From positions 744,001 through 808,000 of the forward strand of contig CAWFML010000001.1 in NCBI GenBank assembly GCA_963817025.1: a DNA stretch of 64,000 bases, given 5' to 3'. Source of the stretch: JACMLC01 sp963817025. GTDB taxonomy: Bacteria; Acidobacteriota; Blastocatellia; Pyrinomonadales; Pyrinomonadaceae. The notes below the pieces were generated by a model that saw nothing but the letters and a program-made list of their open reading frames with translations, was not told the origin of the DNA and searched no databases. Made by a program: the position numbers and the translations under genes. Shown here piece by piece: positions 36,935 through 46,456 of the stretch. Within the stretch, counting starts at the first letter, position 1. Every line of letters begins with the position of its first letter.

Positions 36935-37948
36935 TTAAAAAGGATTTGTCGTGTTCTGGACCAGCGAGCCGACCAGCAGGTCGTTGATGCCGACTCCAAA
37001 ATAGAACCCTGTAAATCCGGCTGTCGAACGCATGATATAGAACGCGCCCGCCGCCGAGCCAAAGTTGCGCCGGACGGCGACATCCGTTTTACCGTCGCCG
37101 TCATAATCTCCCTGCACGGCGCTATCGAGTGTCCCGATGCCGAAGAACATGCCCTTTACTTGATTGTTAGAGCTTTGCAGCCAGTACCACGCGCCCGTGC
37201 TCACGCGAAAGACTGCGAAGTCCGTCTTGCCATCGCCGTCATAATCTCCCGGCACTATCACATCATCCGAAGCATTGCCGAACTGCTGGCCCATCACCTG
37301 ATTGTTAGAGCTTTTGAGCACATAATAAGTGCTGGCCGGATTGGGGAAGCCGCCGCGATAGACAGCTATGTCGGCTTTCGTATCGCCGTCGTAATTGCCG
37401 CGCACAGCGACATCCACACTGCTCAGGCCAAAAGCTACCGAGCGCAACTGATTGTTCGTGCTCTGGCGTATGTACCAGTTAAGGTTTCCACCGGCGCGGC
37501 GCACAACGGTCGGGTCTGCTTTGCCGTCGCCGTCAAAATCCTGCGTCAGATACGGGTCGTCGCCATTGATGCCCCACGGGATGACTTGCAACGTGTTGGT
37601 CTGGCTACGGAGGATAAAAAAGTTGGCCTGCGCGGCTGGACGCCAGACGGCGATGTCCCATTTGCCGTCGCCGTCATAGTCTGCGGGCACGGTCTTGTCA
37701 TTATTCGAGCCTGTATAGCTGCCCCATTGCAAGCCCTGAAAACCGGCTGTGCTGCGTTGCAGATACCAGATCAATGCGCCGTTCAAGGGGCGCGCGACCA
37801 CGACATCCGTCTTGCCGTCGCCGTCAAAGTCCAATACCGCTGCCGCGTGCGCGCCAATGGAGGTGGATAAGATGAGCGCGAAGATGAGCGCGAAATTGAG
37901 AAGTGATGATTTAAGCATCCCGCGTGTTTTATGAAATATCGTGTGCAT
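36935..37948 (-). CDS. Secreted FG-GAP/VCBS repeat protein
   Basis: 337 residues with a signal peptide (FALIFALILSTSIGAHAA). The mature protein consists of about seven repeats of roughly 45 residues, each opening with a calcium-binding loop DFDGDGKTDVVV or DYDGDGKWDIAVW and closing with WYLQSSxNQV-type strands. Together they should form a seven-bladed integrin-alpha-like propeller stabilised by calcium. It has no catalytic or anchoring domain. Its start overlaps the end of a 67-residue gene by 20 bases, suggesting co-translation. Confidence 0.88.
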   Translation of the reverse strand: MHTIFHKTRGMLKSSLLNFALIFALILSTSIGAHAAAVLDFDGDGKTDVVVARPLNGALIWYLQRSTAGFQGLQWGSYTGSNNDKTVPADYDGDGKWDIAVWRPAAQANFFILRSQTNTLQVIPWGINGDDPYLTQDFDGDGKADPTVVRRAGGNLNWYIRQSTNNQLRSVAFGLSSVDVAVRGNYDGDTKADIAVYRGGFPNPASTYYVLKSSNNQVMGQQFGNASDDVIVPGDYDGDGKTDFAVFRVSTGAWYWLQSSNNQVKGMFFGIGTLDSAVQGDYDGDGKTDVAVRRNFGSAAGAFYIMRSTAGFTGFYFGVGINDLLVGSLVQNTTNPF

Positions 37949-38132
37949 AACTGTCTCCTTTGGGGCTGTCAGGTTGTGGGTCTTCGATGACCCTGATCGG
38001 CTGTGTGAGAATCAGTTCGACCTCGCGCCCGCATTGCTCGCAGAGGGCGCGCAGCGGCTCGCCTGATTTGCGCGTGATGAAGATTTCGTCTGTCTCGATG
38101 ATGATTTCCGTGGTTCTATTTTTTTTCATCAT
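37929..38132 (-). CDS. Small CxxC protein upstream of FG-GAP gene
   Basis: 67 residues, started by ATG 38132 or 38129 with GGAGG directly upstream. The core EIIIETDEIFITRKS and ALCEQCGREVELIL with a single CxxC suggests a small metal-binding or ribbon-like protein. Similar short proteins occur in Acidobacteriota genomes beside regulators (recalled impression, not checked). It overlaps the FG-GAP gene start by 20 bases and is divergent from the winged-helix regulator gene. Function unknown. Confidence 0.7.
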   Translation of the reverse strand: MMKKNRTTEIIIETDEIFITRKSGEPLRALCEQCGREVELILTQPIRVIEDPQPDSPKGDSYAHDIS

Positions 38133-38300
38133 GGCCTCCGGCGGCTATCTCGCGTTACAATCGGCGCGGCTCGAATTCAGAAACTCACCCGCCCGCACGG
38201 TTCGTTTTCGAGCGGGCAGTGTCATCATCACCTGAGTGCGGCGCGAAAGTCCTTCGGATGTTCTGAAAGATTTCTGACACTGTTCTGACAGCCGGAAAAG

Positions 38301-40136
38301 ATGAGCAAGCCCCTGCAAAACTGCTATACCTTCGGCCCTTTCCTGCTCGACACAAAGGAGCGCGTCCTCGTCCGCGACGGCGAAATCATCCCGCTGACGG
38401 CGAAAGTTTTTGACACGCTGGTGCTGATGGTCGAGAACAACGGCCACGCGCTTGAGAAAGAAGAGATGCTCAGGTCGCTGTGGCCGGACACGTTTGTCGA
38501 AGAGGGCAATCTGACGCAGAACATCTCGCGGCTGCGCAAGATTCTCAACGATGATTCCGACCGGCAGTACATCGAGACGCTGCCGAGACGCGGTTATCGT
38601 TTCACGGCTGAGGTGAGCCTCGCAGAAGCAGAGAGCGTTGATCTGATAGTGCGCCGCAAACGCACGCGCGCACGCATTGTCATCAAGGAAGAGATAGAGA
38701 CGGATGAAGAGGAAGCTCAATCGCCTGTCGCGGCTTTGCCCGAAACAGCCGCCGCGATGAAGTCCATCGCAGTGCTTCCCTTTATGACGCTCGGCATGGG
38801 GCCGGAGAGTGAATACCTCGGACTTGGACTTGCCGACGCGCTTATCACACAACTCGGCAACACGGGGCAGATGGCTGTGCGCCCCACAAGCGCGGTCAGG
38901 CAATATGTGGATGCGCGGCAGGATTCGGCGCAGATAGGACGCGACCTCAAGGTCGGCGCGGTGCTCGAAGGCAGCTTACAGATGGCAGGCGAGCGTCTGC
39001 GTATCACTGTGCAGTTCGTCAGCGTGCGCGAGGACACGCCGCTCTGGGCAGATAAATTCAACATTCCCTTCACGAATATTTTCGAGGTGCAGGATGCGAT
39101 TGCGGAGCAGGTCTCGAAAGCTCTGATGTTGAAATTGAACGAGAACGAGCGCGTGCGTCTGACGCGCCGCTACACGGAGAACACGGAAGCGTACAGGGCT
39201 TATCTAAAGGGTCGTTACTTCTGGAATCGCCGGAGTCTGGACGGCTATCAGAAGGCCCTGGAATATTTCAATCTGGCGATTGAGCATGACCCAACCTATG
39301 CGCTGGCCTATGTGGGCCTCGCGGACACCTACAACATTCTTCCCGTCTGGGGCGAGGTCACTTCAAAGGAATCCTGCCCGCGCGCCAAAGCAGCAGCCAT
39401 GCGCGCACTCGAATCAGACCCGACGCTCGCGGAAGCGCATGCCTCTCTGGGCTATGCCATCATCCATTACGACTGGGATTTCGCGTTGGCGGAAAGCTCT
39501 TACCGTCGCGCGCTGGAATTGAATCCGAACTACGCGACGGCGCACCAGTGGTATGCCAAGCTCTTGGTCGCGCTCGAACGCTTTGACGAAGCCATCGCGG
39601 AGATGAAACTGGCGCAGGAGCTTGACCCGCTTTCCCTGATGGTCAACACGGCTGCGGGCGGGCCATATCTTTATTCGGGCCAGTACGAGCTGGCGATAGA
39701 ACAGTTTCGCAAGGTGCTCGACCTGGACCCGAACTTCGTCCCCGCGCTCTATTCCATCGGCCTCGCCTACACGTGGAAAGGAATGTTTGATGAAGCCATT
39801 GCCATGAACCAGAAAGTGCTGTCGCTGTCGGGCGAACATCCATTCGCGCTCGCGGGATTGGCGGCCACCTGCGCAGCGGCTGGACGCCGCGCCGAAGCCG
39901 TGGAGATGGTTAATCGCCTGCTCGAAATATCCAGACGCCAACACATCCTGACCTACGGGCTAGCGACCGTTTACGCGAGCCTCGGCGAGGCTGATGAAGC
40001 CTTCAAGTGGCTTGAGCTGTCGTATCAAGAGCGTGACGGCCATCTGATAGACCTCAACATCGAGCCATTCTTTGAAAGCTTGCGCGCCGATGCGCGCTTC
40101 ACAGACCTGCTCATGCGCGTTGGCCTCACGAAGTAA
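38301..40136 (+). CDS. Winged-helix regulator with TolB/FlgO-like and TPR domains
   Basis: 611 residues. The N-terminal OmpR/CadC-type winged helix (about 8-105) shows GPFLLDTKERVLVRDGE, LWPDTFVEEGNLTQNISRLR and the wing QYIETLPRRGYRFTAEV. There is no receiver domain and no clear membrane span. A middle alpha/beta domain (about 150-275, IAVLPFMTLG, then GLADALITQLGNT) resembles the FlgO/TolB-amino domain often found before TPRs. At least six TPRs complete the protein. It should bind DNA and sense a partner through the TPRs. The next gene is a larger relative. Confidence 0.88.
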   Translation: MSKPLQNCYTFGPFLLDTKERVLVRDGEIIPLTAKVFDTLVLMVENNGHALEKEEMLRSLWPDTFVEEGNLTQNISRLRKILNDDSDRQYIETLPRRGYRFTAEVSLAEAESVDLIVRRKRTRARIVIKEEIETDEEEAQSPVAALPETAAAMKSIAVLPFMTLGMGPESEYLGLGLADALITQLGNTGQMAVRPTSAVRQYVDARQDSAQIGRDLKVGAVLEGSLQMAGERLRITVQFVSVREDTPLWADKFNIPFTNIFEVQDAIAEQVSKALMLKLNENERVRLTRRYTENTEAYRAYLKGRYFWNRRSLDGYQKALEYFNLAIEHDPTYALAYVGLADTYNILPVWGEVTSKESCPRAKAAAMRALESDPTLAEAHASLGYAIIHYDWDFALAESSYRRALELNPNYATAHQWYAKLLVALERFDEAIAEMKLAQELDPLSLMVNTAAGGPYLYSGQYELAIEQFRKVLDLDPNFVPALYSIGLAYTWKGMFDEAIAMNQKVLSLSGEHPFALAGLAATCAAAGRRAEAVEMVNRLLEISRRQHILTYGLATVYASLGEADEAFKWLELSYQERDGHLIDLNIEPFFESLRADARFTDLLMRVGLTK

Positions 40137-40194
40137 TCCAAGTGATAAAAATGGAAAAGTCTGAACCAGTCAGAAATGGGTAATCCGGTTAGAG

Positions 40195-43100
40195 ATGGGT
40201 AAGCGCGCAGACTACTTTTACGAGTTTGGCTCCTTCCGCCTAGACCCTGCGGAGCGGCTGCTGCTGCGCGCCGGAAAAGTCGTCCCGCTGACGCCCAAAG
40301 TCTTTGACACCTTGCTCGCGCTCGTCGAAAACAGCGGCCACCTGATGGAGAAAGACGCCCTGATGGAGCGCGTCTGGCCGGACAGTTTTGTCGAAGAGGG
40401 CAGCCTCACGCGCAACGTCTCGCAGCTGCGTAAGCTGCTCGGCGAGGGCGCGGAGGAGCAAGCCTACATAGAGACTTTACCCAAACGCGGCTATCGCTTT
40501 GTGGCGGAAGTGACAGAGGTTAAGAATGATGAAGCAGAGCTGATGGTGCGTCGCCGCACGCGCATGCACATCATTTCCACGGAAGAGGAAGACGACTCTG
40601 TCGAAACGAATGCCGCGCTGCCGGTTGAAGGCGTGTTGCAGTTGCCCTTGTCGGCTGAGGCTGCGCTGCTTGAACTGCTTGAGAGCCGTCCGAACAATTT
40701 ACCGGCGCAGCCGACACAGCTCATCGGGCGCGAGGCGACGGCGGCTGAAGCTCTGGCCCTGCTCAAGCGAGATGAGACGCGACTGCTGACCCTGACGGGG
40801 CCGGGCGGCACTGGCAAAACCCGGCTCGCAACATATCTCGCAACTCGATTGCTTGAATCGTTCGCAGACGGAGTCTTCTTCATAGACCTCGCGCCGGTCA
40901 GCGACCCGCAGCTCGTCGCTTCGACTATCGCGCAAACGCTCGGCGTCAAAGAATCTGCCACAGCTTCGATTGAAGAGAGTTTGAAGCAAAGCCTGCGTCA
41001 ACGCCGTATGCTGCTCGTGCTGGACAACTTTGAGCAGGTGATTGAGGCCGCGCCGCTGGTGTGGGAGTTGCTCTCGTCCTGCTTCCTGTTAAAGGCTCTG
41101 GTCACGACACGCGCGGCCTTGCGCGTCCACGGCGAGCTGGAGTTTCCTGTGCTGCCGCTCGCGCTGCCTGCTCCTGCACGGCCAGCTTCCATAGAAGAGT
41201 TAGCCGGAAATCCTGCGGTCGAATTATTCGTCCAGCGTGCACGCGCAGCGCAGCCCGTTTTCCGGTTAACGGCGGAGAACGCGCGCCCAGTGGCGGACAT
41301 CTGTCTCCGGCTCGAAGGCTTGCCGCTGGCGATTGAGCTGGCGGCTGCCAGAATCAAGCTGCTGCCGCCGATGCAGTTGCTCGCGCGGCTTGAGAGTCGT
41401 TTGAAAGTTTTGACCGGCGGAGCAGCGGATGATGCCCCGCAACGGCAACAGACAATGCGCGCGGCCATCGCGTGGAGCTATGACCTGCTAAGCGAGGGAG
41501 AGCAGAGGCTGTTTCGTCGTCTTTCGATATTCGTCGGCGGCCTCAATCTTGATGAAGCCGAAGCTGTCTGTAATGCCACGGGCGATATGGCGCTGGATAT
41601 TTTCAACGGCATGACCACGCTGCTCGACAACAGCTTGCTGCGCAAGATCGAGCGCGGGGAACATGAGCCGCGTTTCGTGATGCTGGAAACAGTGCGCGAG
41701 TACGGGTTGGAGCGTCTCAGCGAAAGCGGCGAGCTTGAAGCCATGCAGCAGCATCACGCGAGTTTCTTTCTCGCTCTCGCGGAAGAGGCGCAGCCGGAGT
41801 TGAGCGGCGCGCGACAGACCGAATGGCTCGAACGCCTGGAGCAGGAACACGGCAACCTGCGCGCGTTGATGGAGTGGGCCTCTGAGCACGATGCCGGAGC
41901 AATGCTGCGTCTCGCGCGCGCCCTCTGGCAGTTCTGGTTCGTGCGCGGTCATCTGACGGAAGGAAGCGCCCTGCTCAAGCGCGCCTTCAGCCTGAGCGGC
42001 GACGAGCTTTCAGAGGTGAGAGCGAAAGCTTTGGTGGGAGCAGGTTTTCTGGAACGCTTGCGCGGCGACCTGCAAGCGGCTCGCGCGTACTTTGCAGAGG
42101 CGCAGGCCATCGGGCGCAAGCTGCTGGACGCGGATGTCATCTCAAGTTCCCTGAACGGGCTTGGCATTCTCGCGGGGGCAGAGGGCGACTATGACGCCGG
42201 ACGAGCCTTTCTGGAAGAGGGCTTGAGAGTGAGCCGCGAGTCTGGCAACAAGCGTTTCGTCGGACTCTTTCTCAACAACCTGGGCGAGAACGCGCGCAAT
42301 CGTGGCGATTATGAGCGGGCACGTAACCTCTATGAAGAAGGCTTGGCGATTCAGCGCGAGCTTGGCAACAAACGCATCATCGCCATCGGACTCGGCAATC
42401 TGGGCCGCGTCGCCTTTCAACAGGGCAAACACGCGGTCGCGCGCTCATATTATCAAGAGAGCCTGATGCTCAACCGCGAGCTTGGCGACTTGCATAGCAT
42501 TGCCTGTCTGCTTGACGGGTTTGCAGGACTGGCTTTGAGGGCCGGGCGCGGCGCACGCGCAGCGTGCCTGCTCGGAGCAGCCGACTCACTGCGCGAGGCC
42601 GTCGGCTCAGACATGGACAGGGCCAACCGCTTCTTCTACGAAAGCATCAACGCAGACCTGCGTGCATCTTTGGGTGAAGAAGCTTTCGCAGAAGCCTTCG
42701 CGGAGGGACGCGCGCTGAAGCTTGAACAGGCGGTCGTGCATGCTTCCGAGAGCAACGACGCGGGCAGAGAGCCTGCGCCTGTTGAACCGGCAAAAGCTCC
42801 CCTCGCGCCGGAGCTTGCGGTGAAAACCATCGCGGTGCTTCCCTTCCGCACCATCGGGGCGGAAGAGGCTGGCGATTATCTGGGGCTGGGATTGACCGAT
42901 GCTTTAATCACGCAGCTTGGCAACACCGGCCAGATCGTCGTCCGCCCGACGAGCGCCGTGCGAAAGTTCGCGGGGCCGGACTGCGACTCTGTCGCTGCGG
43001 GGCGCGAGCTGAATGTTGACGCAGTGCTCGAAGGCAGTTTACAGCGCACAGGAACACGCCTGCGCCTGACCGTGCAGATGGTCAGCATCAACGACCGCAC

Positions 43101-44199
43101 GGAGATGTGGGCTGGAAAGTTCGATGCCCTGATGACGGACATCTTCGCCGTGCAGGACACGATTGCCGAGCAGGTCGCACGCGCGCTCGCGCTCAAGCTG
43201 AGCGGAGCGGGTCGCAAGCTCCTGACCAAGCGATACACAGAGAACATAGAAGCTTACAGGACATACCTCAAAGGACGTTATTTCTGGAACAAGCGTTCAA
43301 TCGAGGGATTCAGGAAGGCCATAGAATATTTCGAGCAGACGATTGCGCTAGACCCGACCTATGCGCTCGCCTTTGCAGGGCTGGCAGACTCTTACAACCT
43401 GCTGCCGCACTGGGGCGCACTCTCTGCGAAAACATCTTATCCGCGCGCGAAGGCTGCGGCGACCAGAGCTTTGGAGATTGATGACGAGCTGGCCGAGGCG
43501 CATGCCTCGCTTGGCTACACGCGGCTTTATTACGGCTGGGACTGGCCGGGCGCGAAAGAATCTCTGGGCCGTGCGATTGAGCTTAACCCGAACTACAGTC
43601 TGGCGCGCCAGTGGCATGCAAGCTGTCTGAGCGCGCTGGGCCTTTTTGATGAAGCCTTAAAAGAAATGACGCTGGCGCTTGAGCTTGACCCGCTCTCTTT
43701 GAACATCAGCGAAAGCATGGGAGTGCTGCTCTATCTGGCCCGTCGCTATGAAGAGGCCATCGAGCAGATGCGCGGCACGCTGGAAGTTGCGCCGCATCTG
43801 GCAATCGTTCACTGCGACATCGGCTACTGCTACGAGCAGATGGGGAGAGCCGATGAGTCGCTCGCGCAATTTCAAAAGGCGGCGGAGATTTCAGTCAGCA
43901 ATCCGAGAATTTTAAGCGGGCTTGGTCATGCCTGCGCCATCTTCGGACAGCGGGAGAAAGCCGCGCAGATAATTGACGAGCTGAACCGGATGGCCGCGCG
44001 CGAGAACGTCTCGCCCTACAGCTACGCCCTCATCTACATCGGCCTCGGCGACAAAGACCGCGCGCTGGACTATCTCAACCAAGCTTACGAGGAACGCTAT
44101 CCGGGCCTCATCTTTCTCAAAGTTGACCCGGAGATGGACAGCCTGCGCACAGACCCGCGCTTCACAGACCTGATGCACCGCGTCGGTCTCAGAGAATGA
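40195..44199 (+). CDS. Giant winged-helix/NB-ARC/TPR chimera regulator
   Basis: 1334 residues. Order: winged helix (about 6-105, FRLDPAERLLLRAGK, LWxD-like VWPDSFVEEG, TLPKRGYRFVAEV); NB-ARC/STAND ATPase (about 175-480) with Walker A LTGPGGTGKTRLA, Walker B MLLVLDNFEQV and LEGLPLAIELAAARIKLLPP; a helical/TPR region (about 500-810); then a FlgO/TolB-like block (KTIAVLPFRTIG, about 870) and more TPRs to the end. The last 450 residues closely match the C-terminal part of the preceding gene, including TYALAFAGLADSYNLLPHWG. Probably built by fusion after local duplication. The STAND module suggests ligand-triggered ATP-dependent activation. Confidence 0.88.
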   Translation: MGKRADYFYEFGSFRLDPAERLLLRAGKVVPLTPKVFDTLLALVENSGHLMEKDALMERVWPDSFVEEGSLTRNVSQLRKLLGEGAEEQAYIETLPKRGYRFVAEVTEVKNDEAELMVRRRTRMHIISTEEEDDSVETNAALPVEGVLQLPLSAEAALLELLESRPNNLPAQPTQLIGREATAAEALALLKRDETRLLTLTGPGGTGKTRLATYLATRLLESFADGVFFIDLAPVSDPQLVASTIAQTLGVKESATASIEESLKQSLRQRRMLLVLDNFEQVIEAAPLVWELLSSCFLLKALVTTRAALRVHGELEFPVLPLALPAPARPASIEELAGNPAVELFVQRARAAQPVFRLTAENARPVADICLRLEGLPLAIELAAARIKLLPPMQLLARLESRLKVLTGGAADDAPQRQQTMRAAIAWSYDLLSEGEQRLFRRLSIFVGGLNLDEAEAVCNATGDMALDIFNGMTTLLDNSLLRKIERGEHEPRFVMLETVREYGLERLSESGELEAMQQHHASFFLALAEEAQPELSGARQTEWLERLEQEHGNLRALMEWASEHDAGAMLRLARALWQFWFVRGHLTEGSALLKRAFSLSGDELSEVRAKALVGAGFLERLRGDLQAARAYFAEAQAIGRKLLDADVISSSLNGLGILAGAEGDYDAGRAFLEEGLRVSRESGNKRFVGLFLNNLGENARNRGDYERARNLYEEGLAIQRELGNKRIIAIGLGNLGRVAFQQGKHAVARSYYQESLMLNRELGDLHSIACLLDGFAGLALRAGRGARAACLLGAADSLREAVGSDMDRANRFFYESINADLRASLGEEAFAEAFAEGRALKLEQAVVHASESNDAGREPAPVEPAKAPLAPELAVKTIAVLPFRTIGAEEAGDYLGLGLTDALITQLGNTGQIVVRPTSAVRKFAGPDCDSVAAGRELNVDAVLEGSLQRTGTRLRLTVQMVSINDRTEMWAGKFDALMTDIFAVQDTIAEQVARALALKLSGAGRKLLTKRYTENIEAYRTYLKGRYFWNKRSIEGFRKAIEYFEQTIALDPTYALAFAGLADSYNLLPHWGALSAKTSYPRAKAAATRALEIDDELAEAHASLGYTRLYYGWDWPGAKESLGRAIELNPNYSLARQWHASCLSALGLFDEALKEMTLALELDPLSLNISESMGVLLYLARRYEEAIEQMRGTLEVAPHLAIVHCDIGYCYEQMGRADESLAQFQKAAEISVSNPRILSGLGHACAIFGQREKAAQIIDELNRMAARENVSPYSYALIYIGLGDKDRALDYLNQAYEERYPGLIFLKVDPEMDSLRTDPRFTDLMHRVGLRE

Positions 44200-44276
44200 T
44201 TAACTACGGATAATATATGTGATAGATTGCTTAGCGATCTGAAAGCAGGCGAGTAAAATTCAGATGAGGTTTAAGA

Positions 44277-45149
44277 ATGGGGAAGTTAATAGCTTTTGGC
44301 TGGTATGGAGGCAAGTATAGCCATCTTGATTGGCTATTACCTTTACTGCCAAAAACAACGCACTACTGTGAGCCGTTTGGAGGTTCGGCGGCCGTATTGA
44401 TTAACCGCGAGCCAGCGCCGGTAGAAACATACAACGACGTTCACAGCGAAGTAGTCAATTTCTTTCGCGTACTACGCGAACAGAAAGATGCTCTTACCGA
44501 AGCCATCGGTTTAACGCCCTTCTCGCGTGCAGAGTTTGAAATCGCTATCAAAGAGCCAACCGGAGGGCTATCAGACCTTGAGCGGGCGCGAAGATTCTAC
44601 GTACTTGCGAGGCAAGTTAGAACCGGCCTCGCGCAAAAAGCAAGCTCTGGACGTTGGGCGCATTGCAAATTGACAAGCCGCGCAGGCATGGCTGGGGCGG
44701 TCTCTCGCTGGCTTGGGGCGGTTGAAGACTTACCGCTTATCGCGCAAAGGCTGCTCCGCGTTCAGATTGAAAACGCACCGGCGATAGACGTTATCAAGCG
44801 ATATGATACCGAGGAAACACTTTTCTACTGTGATCCTCCATATCCTCATGCTTCGCGTGGCGACGCCAACGCATATGCTTACGAAATGTCTAACGAGCAA
44901 CACCGTGAATTAGCTGAGACACTCCGAAAGGTCAAAGGCAAAGTGGCATTGTCCGGGTATCAATGCGAATTGATGGATGAGCTTTATGGCGATTGGCAAC
45001 GTGTCGAATCGAAAGAGAGAATCATTCACTCCGTCAAAACACTGCGCACCGAAGTTCTCTGGATTAATTACGAGCTTGAGGAGACGTTTAATTGTCAACT
45101 GAAAAGACCACAGCGGGCAGAGCCTCGCCAGCAGACAATTTGGAGTTAG
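44277..45149 (+). CDS. DNA adenine methylase (D12 class / Dam-like)
   Basis: 290 residues. SAM-dependent N6-adenine methyltransferase of the alpha (Dam/DpnM) group. Motifs: FGWYGGKYSHLDWLLPLLP near the start, CEPFGGSAAVL (SAM site) and CDPPYPH (catalytic DPPY, about 186). Upstream GATGAGGT serves as ribosome site. It overlaps the next gene, a SacI-like endonuclease, by 58 bases, so the two form a type II restriction-modification pair in which the enzyme protects host sites. AT content and codon use differ from neighbours, which suggests horizontal gain. Confidence 0.93.
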   Translation: MGKLIAFGWYGGKYSHLDWLLPLLPKTTHYCEPFGGSAAVLINREPAPVETYNDVHSEVVNFFRVLREQKDALTEAIGLTPFSRAEFEIAIKEPTGGLSDLERARRFYVLARQVRTGLAQKASSGRWAHCKLTSRAGMAGAVSRWLGAVEDLPLIAQRLLRVQIENAPAIDVIKRYDTEETLFYCDPPYPHASRGDANAYAYEMSNEQHRELAETLRKVKGKVALSGYQCELMDELYGDWQRVESKERIIHSVKTLRTEVLWINYELEETFNCQLKRPQRAEPRQQTIWS

Positions 45150-46252
45150 CCTATCAGCGTGCATCCGAGAGCATAGATACTCCTTTAGTTCACGACGAGC
45201 AGGCGGTTGAAAAAGTAGAACTGGTTTGTCGCTGCGCTAATCTCGCTGGCACTCGATTTCTTATGGCATGCCTCATCGCCAAACTCTCAGACCCAACGCT
45301 GGATATTCGCAAGCCATATACGGAAATCGGTGGTCAGGGCATCTTTTCAGGGCGTCACTTTGATGAGACTTATATAGCTCCGTTTGCTTTCAAGCATGGA
45401 TTGCCTGTCAATCCGACAACGAGCTTTCTCACTCCGGCATTCAGGACAAACAAAGCAATCATCAAGCCCGGAGTACAACTTGTCGGACGACCAAAGAAGC
45501 TATATACCACTGTCGTTGATTTAATCACGGCAGTTCATAAGGGTAAGCTTTCGGCTGAAAAAGCTCTCGCGGAGATAATTCGCTGGCTGTTGATTGTGAA
45601 AGCTGAAAGACAACAGCGTGTCGAAACTCTGGTCGCCTCATTAAAGAATTCGATGAATGATTCATCGCTGCCCGCCGCCAGCATTATCACTCTCATTACT
45701 CAACATATGGCCTTGCCAAAATCGTCGCGGTTGCCGGTGCTCGTGATAGCCGCAGCCTATCAGGCAGCGCAAATACATCTGGGCGAATATCATTTACCTT
45801 TACAGGGACACAATGCGGCAGATAAACAGACCGGCTCATTAGGAGATGTCGAAATAGCTCTGAAGAATGAGCAGGAAGTAGTAACTGTTTATGAAATGAA
45901 AGCAAAGCGCGTTACACGCGACGATATTGATATTGCTTTACAGAAAATAGCAGATGCTAAATACGAGATTGAGAATTACATTTTCATCACAACAGATAAT
46001 ATTGACAGTGAAGTTAGCGAATACGCAGGAAGTATTCACGCAAGCATAGGCGTAGAGTTTGTCATACTCGATTGCATCGGATTTCTCCGGCATTTCCTAT
46101 ACTTCTTTTATCGTATCCGCATGCAGTTCATTGAAGCATATCAGGCTCTGGTAATGAGCGAGGCAGATAGTGCTGTTAATCCTTCTCTGAAAGAGGCTTT
46201 TTTAGCTTTACGTTTAGCTACAGAGACAGGAGTAACGCAGCCCGTCGAATAA
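45092..46252 (+). CDS. Type II restriction endonuclease, SacI family
   Basis: 386 residues starting at TTG 45092, with GAGGAG about nine bases upstream and no nearer ATG. The sequence fits the SacI-family pattern as I remember it: KPYTEIGGQGIFSGRHFDE, VGRPKKLYTTVVDL, EIIRWLLIVKAERQQRVETL, SSRLPVLVIAAAYQAA and GHNAADKQTGSLGDVEIAL. The likely catalytic centre is Asp of GDVEI with Glu and Lys of VYEMKAKRV (PD-(D/E)xK type). SacI cuts GAGCTC; specificity here is untested. Start lies inside the methylase gene, so translation is coupled. Confidence 0.85.
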   Translation: MSTEKTTAGRASPADNLELAYQRASESIDTPLVHDEQAVEKVELVCRCANLAGTRFLMACLIAKLSDPTLDIRKPYTEIGGQGIFSGRHFDETYIAPFAFKHGLPVNPTTSFLTPAFRTNKAIIKPGVQLVGRPKKLYTTVVDLITAVHKGKLSAEKALAEIIRWLLIVKAERQQRVETLVASLKNSMNDSSLPAASIITLITQHMALPKSSRLPVLVIAAAYQAAQIHLGEYHLPLQGHNAADKQTGSLGDVEIALKNEQEVVTVYEMKAKRVTRDDIDIALQKIADAKYEIENYIFITTDNIDSEVSEYAGSIHASIGVEFVILDCIGFLRHFLYFFYRIRMQFIEAYQALVMSEADSAVNPSLKEAFLALRLATETGVTQPVE

Positions 46253-46259
46253 TCTAACC

Positions 46260-46404
46260 TCAATCTTTTTTGACAAATCCATAAACCAAACCTCCATTCG
46301 CATCTCCAATCTTGCGTGTCCTGTATTTGTAATTGTTTTTTCCGACCTTCTCGGTTCTGCGCTATCGTTGCCTGCCCGGACTCTTTTGACTTATATTGCT
46401 TCAT
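46260..46404 (-). pseudogene. Possible short gene with an A-run frameshift
   Basis: Starting at ATG 46404 the minus strand encodes MKQYKSKESGQATIAQNREG. After a run of six A residues the frame turns into unlikely sequence. With one A fewer it would read NNYKYRTRKIGDANGGLVYG and end FVKKD at TGA 46260-46262. This suggests a small protein of about 47 residues broken by one inserted base, next to the restriction gene. It could equally be chance. Confidence 0.3.
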
Positions 46405-46456
46405 CCCTTTAAGCTCTCGCGGACAAGAATAAACTTATCGAAAGGCATTTTGCATC

